Part shown: one piece after another, positions 1 through 5,172 of the stretch
How the letters are laid out: each line of letters starts with the position of its first letter
Position numbering within the stretch: the first letter of the stretch is position 1
Translations under genes and position numbers: made by a program
Origin: Porphyromonas sp.
GTDB taxonomy: Bacteria > Bacteroidota > Bacteroidia > Bacteroidales > Porphyromonadaceae
Direction of reading: 5' to 3'
Assembly: GCA_029983495.1 (NCBI GenBank)
Contig: JASBZJ010000140.1
Span: 1-5,172, forward strand
DNA: 5,172 nucleotides
Notes under the pieces: generated by a model
The model's database searches: none
Seen by the model: the letters and a program-made list of their open reading frames with translations, nothing else
What the model was told of the DNA's origin: nothing

Positions 1-1024
1 CGCATCCTATAGCTTGGGGAAGCTCAGGGCGAACTTGTAAAATGTGTGTTTGGGTAGTGCGGAAAATCGATACTGGTCTATAGGTTTCCTTAGGGTTACT
101 GTTTAGGTATGGGTCGTGTTCAGTATTGTTGTAATGGAAACGAAATGCTTCGCGAAGCTGATCGATAGTAATAAGATCCTTTGCTTCTGCAAACACGGGG
201 AAGGAATTACAAGTAATATCATTGTTTATTGTTGGGCTAAACATTGCTTGCAGACCACAAACACGAGGGTAATTGTAAGTAGTATCGAGTTTTTCATCAC
301 GAGCATAAGCTTCGTGAAAATCGAATTCGCCCTTTGTAGAATCATACAGTCCATGTTTTTCAGCAAACTCAATTAAATCGCTACTTGCCAAGTAATGTTT
401 CTTGTCACTAGGGTCGTATTTCCTTAGTCTACTTTGGTTGCCTGTAACAAAGTATTTGTCCTTAGGCATACGAGTAGCAAGCCAACGGTGCCCCGATGCT
501 GTTTCGAGGTACCAAGCTTCGTTTTGGTCAACAAAGCCAACCCCAAAGCCTTCCATAACACCATGTTTTTCAATAAGGCTTCCTAAACGTTCAACGCCTT
601 CTTTGGCAGAGTGAATATAGGGAAGAACAATATTGAACACAGCATTTTCGCCAATTCCATTTTCGGGCATTGGGTCGGCTTCGAGTGCTTTAGCATTACT
701 AAAAATACTTTCAGTAGCACTCATACCAACACCTGCGGTATTAAAGCCCGCGCTACCCCAATGACCAGGTAAGTGAAAAGGAGCTAAGGCGGTGTAGCCT
801 AAAGCTTTTTCGGGAAGTGTGCATCGAAAAGGACTATCGAGAGCAACAAACTGAGTGGGTCCCGGCTCACGATTGGGATAAATTTCGAAGTTTTTTGCAA
901 TCATTGCATTCCAATCTTCCGAACGTGCTACAACTAACGAGCCGTCGTTCATTTGTTTTTTACCGACCAGTATGGAAGTACATTCTGGAGGATAATAATT
1001 GTTGTTTTCGCTTGTAAATTTCAT
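1..1024 (-). CDS. pepD: C69-family (PepD-type) dipeptidase, N-terminal part; C-terminus runs off the window
   Basis: Reading the minus strand from ATG at 1024 gives 341 uninterrupted codons to the window edge. The protein matches peptidase family C69, Ntn-fold dipeptidases of broad specificity. Visible hallmarks are residues 14-23 ECTSILVGKK, followed by DGSLVVARSEDW (28-39), GHWGSAGFNTAGVGMSATES (87-106), ENGIGENAV (121-129), SGHRW (177-181) and, near the cut end, YRPVSIFRTTQTHILQVRPE. In this family the nucleophile is the Cys opening the CTSILVG block (Cys15), exposed by removal of a short propeptide. The first 14 residues would be that propeptide; they are polar, so I see no signal peptide and expect a cytoplasmic enzyme. 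An in-frame TAA two codons upstream fixes the start. Members are about 470 residues or longer, so at least roughly 130 residues lie outside. The gene follows the AlkD-like gene by 89 bases and may share its transcript. Family assignment is firm; substrate preference is not visible. Confidence 0.93.
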   Translation of the reverse strand, partial: MKFTSENNNYYPPECTSILVGKKQMNDGSLVVARSEDWNAMIAKNFEIYPNREPGPTQFVALDSPFRCTLPEKALGYTALAPFHLPGHWGSAGFNTAGVGMSATESIFSNAKALEADPMPENGIGENAVFNIVLPYIHSAKEGVERLGSLIEKHGVMEGFGVGFVDQNEAWYLETASGHRWLATRMPKDKYFVTGNQSRLRKYDPSDKKHYLASSDLIEFAEKHGLYDSTKGEFDFHEAYARDEKLDTTYNYPRVCGLQAMFSPTINNDITCNSFPVFAEAKDLITIDQLREAFRFHYNNTEHDPYLNSNPKETYRPVSIFRTTQTHILQVRPELPQAIGC

Positions 1025-1113
1025 ACTTTATTGTTCTATTCTTTATGTTTGTTGTTAAATCATTTATTCATTTTGAATGAAAGTTTGTTGCAAAGAAACC
1101 TAACTGCTATTTC

Positions 1114-1779
1114 CTAGCCCAAATCCACAGCTATTTCTTCGGCAAATTGTTTTTTTATTAGGCTATTTTGTTGGTTTTTCCAGTTCGTAATAAGTTCCAA
1201 CAAATAAGGCTTTAGCTCCGTTTTTTCTTCAGCTGAGTGTATAAAGTTTATAACGGAAGGGTGTAGTAGCTCATTTTGAATGTGTGCGAAGAGAATATCT
1301 ATAGCATTTTTTGTAAGTGATCTGCCTAAATGCAATCTTTTGGTCGCAGCAGTTAGTACTATTGATAAGGCATTATTGTTTTCTACAGGAGCATTTAACA
1401 ATATGTATGTGATAGCATCGAAACTTGTAACCTCACTAACAATATGAAAGGCAAAATTATCCTGCAACTCGGGGGTGGATGCTGTAGTTAGCAATGCAAG
1501 AATGTTATTGGGAGTTACAGCATCGATAGGGAACATCATATATCCTAAGAGTAAAAGCTCGCGCGTGTGTTGCGCCAATAGGGTAGTGGCTAACAATTCA
1601 TTTTTTTTGAACTGATTAGCTAACAAACGCAATTGAGGGATAGGAACGCCCAAATTATAGGCATAGTTAACTTCCTTTTCGCGAAGGGATGATGCTATAG
1701 ATCCATCCCTCAATCGCCATACCTGTTGCCTAATTTGCTTAAGCTGTTGCTCAATTTTAAAGCTACTATTTGGTTCCAT
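1114..1779 (-). CDS. AlkD-like HEAT-repeat protein (putative DNA alkylation repair family)
   Basis: A 221-residue, Leu/Ala-rich, apparently all-helical protein without signal peptide or membrane segment. The N-terminal third carries the best signature: a basic helix (about 10-25), SLREKEVNYAYNLGVPIPQL (31-50), then the helix pair around HTRELLLLGYMMFP (71-84). This resembles the pattern I remember from Bacteroidota proteins annotated as DNA alkylation repair (AlkD-like HEAT fold), where an 'SMREKG..Y.LNFGV..P' block precedes 'W...RE.KILA'. AlkD enzymes remove bulky or cationic alkylated purines from DNA using aromatic residues and an Asp. Here only Trp21 and Trp200 exist and no W-x3-D pair is seen in the middle, so glycosylase activity is doubtful; it could be a binding or scaffold relative. 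ATG at 1779 is preceded in frame by TAA two codons upstream. It lies only 9 bases after the phosphorylase stop, so co-transcription and possibly coupled translation are likely. The fold call is moderate; function is not established. Confidence 0.66.
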   Translation of the reverse strand: MEPNSSFKIEQQLKQIRQQVWRLRDGSIASSLREKEVNYAYNLGVPIPQLRLLANQFKKNELLATTLLAQHTRELLLLGYMMFPIDAVTPNNILALLTTASTPELQDNFAFHIVSEVTSFDAITYILLNAPVENNNALSIVLTAATKRLHLGRSLTKNAIDILFAHIQNELLHPSVINFIHSAEEKTELKPYLLELITNWKNQQNSLIKKQFAEEIAVDLG

Positions 1780-1788
1780 ACGGAATTA

Positions 1789-2607
1789 TCATAGTGCTTT
1801 AAGTATACCTGTAAATAGTGTTGCCATTTTTTCTCCAGCTGCGTTTGCAGCTTCAATAACTTCGTTTGCATCGTTGGTATAGTCACCATCGAAATGCCAC
1901 CCCTCATTAGTAATTACCGAAATGCCAAATACACGTATACCAGCATGGCGGGCAACAACGACCTCGGGTACTGTGCTCATACCAATGGCATCACCACCTC
2001 CTTTTTGGTAGAATTTGTACTCTGCTGGTGTTTCGTAACTAGGTCCAGTTAGCCCAACGTACACCCCTTTATGTATGGCAATATTATTTTCGCTAGCCAC
2101 CTTTTCTGCAATGGTAATAAGTTCTCGGTCGTAAGCACGTGTCATATCGGGGAAGCGAACACCAAAATTATCGTTGTTAGGACCAATAAGAGGGTTGGGA
2201 AGCATATTTATGTGGTCGCGAATAATCATGAGGTCGCCAACATGAAAGTTTTCGTTAACACCACCTGCCGCATTGCTAACAAACAATGTTTCAATTCCAA
2301 TTAGTTTCATAACCCTAATGGGGAAAGTAACAACCTCCATAGGGTACCCTTCGTAATAGTGGAACCGTCCTTGCATAGCTACTACAGGAACGCCTGCAAT
2401 CGTTCCAATAATAAAGTTACCTTTATGACCTACAGCTGTTGATTTTACGAAATGAGGTATTTTGCCATAAGGTATTATGGTGGCATTTTCAATTTTGTTG
2501 GCCAATTCGCCTAAGCCACTCCCTAAAATGATCCCCACTTTAGGGTGTATTGGCATACGTTCATTTAAATAGTTGGCCGCTTCTTGGTATTGTTTCAGTT
2601 CAATCAT
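1789..2607 (-). CDS. punA: Purine nucleoside phosphorylase, trimeric (PNP family 2) type
   Basis: A complete 272-residue enzyme that would cleave inosine/guanosine-type nucleosides with phosphate to the base and (deoxy)ribose-1-phosphate. The length is usual for the human/bovine-like trimeric PNP class. Motifs in order: GSGLG (29-33, phosphate-binding Ser30), GHKGN (60-64, His61), QGRFHYYEG (79-87; Arg81, His83, Tyr85), SNAAGG (111-116), RDHIN (130-134), RFPDM (151-155), GPSYETPAE (188-196, base-binding Glu192), [13 protein letters not shown] (209-221) and ITNE (232-235). Asn234 matches human Asn243, which gives 6-oxopurine preference. The oddity is at the position of human His257, which contacts the ribose 5'-OH: the local sequence [11 protein letters not shown] offers Ala247 or Asn248 instead of the usual (T/S)H(E/D)EV. 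An in-frame TGA nine codons upstream supports the start. The gene sits 41 bases after the deaminase and 9 bases before the AlkD-like gene, with no terminator between. A 5'-methylthioinosine substrate is possible but inferred. Confidence 0.95.
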   Translation of the reverse strand: MIELKQYQEAANYLNERMPIHPKVGIILGSGLGELANKIENATIIPYGKIPHFVKSTAVGHKGNFIIGTIAGVPVVAMQGRFHYYEGYPMEVVTFPIRVMKLIGIETLFVSNAAGGVNENFHVGDLMIIRDHINMLPNPLIGPNNDNFGVRFPDMTRAYDRELITIAEKVASENNIAIHKGVYVGLTGPSYETPAEYKFYQKGGGDAIGMSTVPEVVVARHAGIRVFGISVITNEGWHFDGDYTNDANEVIEAANAAGEKMATLFTGILKAL

Positions 2608-2648
2608 GATTATGTTTTTAATTTTTGTTCAGCGTTATTATTAGCGGG

Positions 2649-3929
2649 TTAGTTAGCCCTTATACCATACTTTTGAATTAATTGATAAGCACGTTTAGTA
2701 GCTTGTTCAAGCACTTCTTCCTCCCCCTCAATGTTCCCATGGAGCATCAGAGTACTTCCATTAACAATGGTTGTATCGACTACCGATCCATCGGCCGAAT
2801 AAACTAAGTTACTTGTAAGGTTATGGCACGGAGCCATAATAGGTGTTTTTGAACGTAGTAAACAAATATCAGCCAAAGCTCCAGCTTCGAGCCTACCCCC
2901 ATCAATGCCGAGTATGTTATAACCAGTGCTAGTTGCGGCGTTGTAGATAGATGGAGCAGTAGACGCAGTAGGGTTTAGGAATGAAACTTTACCCAGTAAC
3001 GCTGCAAGGCGCATAGCAATGAACATGTCTAAGTTATTGCTTGAGGAGCAACCATCGGTTCCTATTCCAACTGGAATTCCAAGTTTAAGCATATCATCGA
3101 ACCTGAAACCTAAGCCACTAGCAAGCTTCATGTTCGAGGCTGGGTTATGCACGCACGCTGCTTGGTTATGTGCAATAACATTTAGTTCTTCGTCGTTTAG
3201 GTATAAGCTATGAGCCAGAACAAAGTGTTTGTTAAGCGCACCAATGCTATCGAGGTAAAGTGCTGGTCGTTTGCCATGCTCAGCTAGGCAGTCATCTACT
3301 TCCTTTTGTGTTTCCGAAAGGTGTAAATGAACAATAACACCTGTTTCGTCCGAAAAGTTGCGACAGAATTGCAATTGCTTATCGCTTACTGTATATATAG
3401 CATGAGGTCCAATAGAGTATGTAACACGATCCGAAAAACGCTTAAATTCTGTGAGATATTTATAACAGTTTTCGCGGTCGAGCTTTGCACGAGCTTCCTC
3501 GCCTCGATCGAAAAGGGTATAGCTTACAACAGCTCGCATACCGCTATCTTCAACAGCCTGAGCCGTAGCCAGGGGGAAGCTATACATATCCAAAAAACAT
3601 GTTGTGCCTGTTCGTATCATTTCAAGGCATGCTAAACGAACACCCCAATATACATCATCCTCGGTGAGGTGCGCCTCAACGGGCCAAATATAATCATTCA
3701 ACCACGTAAACAGAGGTAAATCGTCGCCATAACCACGGAATATTGTCATGGCAGCATGGGTATGTAGGTTTGCCATACCTGGTACAGCAATTAACCCTCT
3801 CGCATTTATTAATTGGGTGTAGCCAATACCTTTTAGATTTACACCAATAGCCTTGATACGTTCTCCTTCAATAAGGATATCCTGTTCCTGCCCATTTACG
3901 AGAGCATTTTTTATAAGCGTTATGTTCAT
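2649..3929 (-). CDS. mtaD: Amidohydrolase of the 5-methylthioadenosine/S-adenosylhomocysteine deaminase group
   Basis: A complete 426-residue metal-dependent amidohydrolase. Members hydrolyse the 6-amino group of MTA, SAH or adenosine, giving the inosine analogue and ammonia. A small beta-sandwich strand region (1-50) precedes the barrel. Metal and catalytic residues are visible by comparison with the Thermotoga TM0936 type: His56 and His58 (NLHTH), His203 and Glu206 (HLHLSE), His240 (AHSLYL) and Asp292 (GTDG). The substrate-pocket block RGYGDDLPLFTWL then IWPVE supplies Trp77 and Glu85, the latter equivalent to the ribose-binding Glu; GPHAIYT (174-180) is also typical. The tail GRLEAGALADICLL (345-358) is the standard return to the sandwich. 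An in-frame TGA three codons upstream fixes the start. The phosphorylase follows 41 bases downstream, consistent with a two-step conversion of adenine nucleosides to hypoxanthine. Relatives such as guanine, chlorohydrolase-type or SsnA-like amidohydrolases share the fold; the WL...IWPxE block favours MTA/SAH. The exact substrate is unproven. Confidence 0.85.
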   Translation of the reverse strand: MNITLIKNALVNGQEQDILIEGERIKAIGVNLKGIGYTQLINARGLIAVPGMANLHTHAAMTIFRGYGDDLPLFTWLNDYIWPVEAHLTEDDVYWGVRLACLEMIRTGTTCFLDMYSFPLATAQAVEDSGMRAVVSYTLFDRGEEARAKLDRENCYKYLTEFKRFSDRVTYSIGPHAIYTVSDKQLQFCRNFSDETGVIVHLHLSETQKEVDDCLAEHGKRPALYLDSIGALNKHFVLAHSLYLNDEELNVIAHNQAACVHNPASNMKLASGLGFRFDDMLKLGIPVGIGTDGCSSSNNLDMFIAMRLAALLGKVSFLNPTASTAPSIYNAATSTGYNILGIDGGRLEAGALADICLLRSKTPIMAPCHNLTSNLVYSADGSVVDTTIVNGSTLMLHGNIEGEEEVLEQATKRAYQLIQKYGIRAN

Positions 3930-3958
3930 CCGAATTCAATTATACAACTAATCGAAAA

Positions 3959-4013
3959 TGCCCCCACGTTTAATAGAGCTTTGTAAAAAAAGACTCTTAA
4001 ACCCGCAGGGGCA
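3959..4013 (-). terminator. Candidate intrinsic terminator or attenuator hairpin between the dipeptidase and deaminase genes
   Basis: A 55-base imperfect inverted repeat. Its outer stem TGCCCC/GGGGCA (3959-3964 with 4008-4013) is perfect. After a small asymmetric internal loop the stem continues with GTTTA/TAAAC (3968-3972 with 3998-4002), AGAG/CTCT (3975-3978 with 3994-3997) and CTTT/AAAG (3979-3982 with 3989-3992), interrupted by short bulges. On the minus strand the G-rich arm is followed at once by TTTT (3958-3955), which suits termination of minus-strand transcripts; on the plus strand no T-run follows. It lies 67 bases after the dipeptidase stop and 29 bases before the deaminase ATG. 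It could end the first transcript or act as an attenuator. The short T-run and the distance from the stop leave doubt. Confidence 0.5.
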
Positions 4014-4029
4014 CTTAATGTGCTATAGT

Positions 4030-4066
4030 TTAGTAGATCGAATACTAGGCATATTCTTCTTACTAA
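4030..4066 (-). other. Second inverted repeat in the dipeptidase-deaminase gap (possible leader or 3'-UTR hairpin)
   Basis: Outer stem TTAGTA/TACTAA (4030-4035 with 4061-4066), a symmetric 4x4 internal loop, inner stem GAATA/TATTC (4040-4044 with 4052-4056) and a 7-base loop (4045-4051). It begins 14 bases after the dipeptidase stop and carries no T-run, so it is a poor terminator by itself. It could protect the 3' end of the upstream message or belong to a structured leader of the deaminase gene. I do not recognise it as a known riboswitch class. Confidence 0.4.
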
Positions 4067-4080
4067 CCTAAATTTATCAT

Positions 4081-5172
4081 TTAGTTTTCTTCGCCAAATA
4101 TTCTGTAGAACTCAGCCGAAGCTTCAATTCCTTTATAGAACATTTCCAAGGGATAATTTTCGTTAGGCGAGTGAATGTCGTCGGTAGAAAGACCAAAGCC
4201 CATAAGAATGGATTTAACCCCTAGAACACGTTCGAAAGTTGAAATAATAGGAATACTTCCACCACTCCTAACACCTAGTGGCCGTTTGCCAAAAGCTATT
4301 TCTACCGCTTTTTCAGCAGCTTTGTAAGCTGGAAGATCTATTGGACAAAGAAAACCTTGACCTCCATGATGAGGTGTTACTTTAACCTTTATATAGGGGG
4401 GAGCAATGCGTTCGAAATAGTCTACGAACAGTTTTGAAATTTTTTCGTTATCCTGATTAGCAACGAGTCGCGAGCTAAACTTGGCGTAAGCTTTCGAAGG
4501 AATAACCGTTTTAGCCCCTTCGCCAGTGTATCCACCCCAAATCCCGCAAAGGTCAAAGCTGGGGCGACAGCTATTTCGTTCAAGAGTATGGTAACCTTCT
4601 TCACCGAAAAGAGCATCTACACCAATTTCCTTTCTATACTGTTCCTCATCGTAAGGTATTTGGGCAATCATTTCTCTTTCTTCTTTGGTTAGAGGCACAA
4701 CATCATCATAAAAACCAGGTACTGTAACACGCCCTTTTTCGTCAACTACGCCGGCAATAAGTTTGCACAGTTCGTTAATTGGGTTTGCAACCGCACCACC
4801 ATAATGCCCACTATGAAGGTCATGGTCGGGACCTGTAACTTCTATTTCGAGGTACGATAACCCCCGCAAACCAGTTGTTATGCTCGGCACGTTAGGGCTA
4901 ATCATGCTGGTATCGCTAACAACAATAATATCGCTCTTAAGCAGATCCCTATACTTAAGGCAAAAATCTTCTAAGTTAACCGAGCCAATCTCCTCTTCCC
5001 CTTCGAGAATGATTTTTATGTTAGTTTTTACGTAACCCAAATCAAGTGCTGTTTTAAGCCCGAGTATTTGTGTTGTACTTTGCCCTTTATCGTCATCAGC
5101 CCCACGAGCATAAATTTTGCCGTTTCGGATTTCGGGTTCAAAGGGGTTGCTTTCCCAAAGTTCGAGTGGTTC
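4081..5172 (-). CDS. M20-family dipeptidase (carnosinase/PepV-like), C-terminal part; start lies beyond the window
   Basis: The frame is open from the window edge to TAA at 4083-4081, giving 363 residues; relatives have about 450-460, so roughly 90 N-terminal residues, including the first metal-binding His, are missing. M20 enzymes are cytoplasmic di-metal peptidases acting on dipeptides and short peptides. Numbering from the edge: LELWESNPFEP (3-13), YARGADDDKGQ with bridging Asp27, EGEEEIGS with catalytic Glu60 and metal ligand Glu61, VVSDTSM with Asp87, DLHSGHYGG with His120, FDLCGIWGGYTGEGAKTVIP and SRLVANQD in the lid/dimer region, RSGGSIPI near the C-terminus, and metal ligand His334 in DDIHSPNE. 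This order matches the carnosinase/cytosolic nonspecific dipeptidase branch rather than ArgE or DapE. A TTG at 5040 begins a shorter open frame, but the bridging-Asp motif lies upstream of it in the same frame, so it is internal. A 151-base gap with two hairpins separates it from the deaminase gene, so it may be a separate transcript. Confidence 0.93.
   Translation of the reverse strand, partial: EPLELWESNPFEPEIRNGKIYARGADDDKGQSTTQILGLKTALDLGYVKTNIKIILEGEEEIGSVNLEDFCLKYRDLLKSDIIVVSDTSMISPNVPSITTGLRGLSYLEIEVTGPDHDLHSGHYGGAVANPINELCKLIAGVVDEKGRVTVPGFYDDVVPLTKEEREMIAQIPYDEEQYRKEIGVDALFGEEGYHTLERNSCRPSFDLCGIWGGYTGEGAKTVIPSKAYAKFSSRLVANQDNEKISKLFVDYFERIAPPYIKVKVTPHHGGQGFLCPIDLPAYKAAEKAVEIAFGKRPLGVRSGGSIPIISTFERVLGVKSILMGFGLSTDDIHSPNENYPLEMFYKGIEASAEFYRIFGEEN

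Noticed and set aside
116..1017. Several plus-strand open frames of 66-86 codons
   Set aside because: They lie opposite the continuous, motif-rich C69 dipeptidase frame on the minus strand and show no recognisable protein features.
1067..1081. Small inverted repeat TTCATT-TTG-AATGAA between the AlkD-like and C69 genes
   Set aside because: Only six AT-rich base pairs with no T-run in either direction; too weak to call a terminator or operator.
1025..1113. Search for a promoter in the 89-base gap before the C69 gene
   Set aside because: A TTTG is present, but no TAnnTTTG box lies at suitable spacing downstream; nothing can be supported.
1710..1907. 65-codon minus-strand frame spanning the phosphorylase/AlkD-like junction
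   Set aside because: It overlaps two well-supported genes in another frame and has no family features.
2071..3635. Plus-strand open frames of 64-102 codons
   Set aside because: They are antisense to the phosphorylase and deaminase genes, with Cys/Ser-rich low-quality translations and no motifs.
3937..3944. TATAATTG on the minus strand just before the deaminase ATG, one mismatch from the Bacteroidota -7 box (TAnnTTTG)
   Set aside because: It ends only 7 bases before the ATG, which would leave almost no leader, and no TTTG -33 element is found at suitable spacing.
4422..4616. 64-codon minus-strand frame inside the M20 gene
   Set aside because: Out-of-frame shadow within strongly conserved M20 sequence.

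Overview
The window comes from a bacterial chromosome, and the sequence points to Bacteroidota. Base composition is moderately AT-rich. Start codons follow A-rich leaders without a clear Shine-Dalgarno sequence. The protein variants (C69 dipeptidase, M20 dipeptidase, trimeric-type purine nucleoside phosphorylase, AlkD-like HEAT protein) resemble Bacteroidota forms as I remember them. The assignment below phylum is not secure, and no search was run.

All five genes lie on the minus strand, so transcription runs from high to low coordinates. In that order they are: (1) the C-terminal ~363 residues of an M20 dipeptidase (5172-4081, start outside the window); (2) a 151-base gap with two inverted repeats, the second a plausible terminator or attenuator (4066-3959); (3) an amidohydrolase of the MTA/SAH deaminase group (3929-2649); (4) 41 bases further, a purine nucleoside phosphorylase (2607-1789); (5) 9 bases further, an AlkD-like HEAT-repeat protein (1779-1114); (6) 89 bases further, the N-terminal 341 residues of a C69 (PepD-type) dipeptidase (1024 to the window edge). 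Every complete gene has an in-frame stop within ten codons upstream of its chosen ATG, so the starts are well fixed. No RNA gene, mobile element, CRISPR array or long repeat was seen, and no gene-free stretch exceeds 151 bases.

The centre of the window is a purine-nucleoside module. The deaminase would convert an adenine nucleoside or thionucleoside (adenosine, 5'-methylthioadenosine or S-adenosylhomocysteine) to its 6-oxo form. The phosphorylase, which has the Asn typical of 6-oxopurine specificity, would then release hypoxanthine. The two flanking peptidases belong to unrelated folds but both cleave dipeptides in the cytoplasm, so the whole segment reads as nutrient salvage and housekeeping. 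I do not see a clearly new system. The best leads are a possible deaminase-phosphorylase route for methylthioadenosine, the loss of a usually conserved active-site His in the phosphorylase, and the structured leader in front of the deaminase gene.
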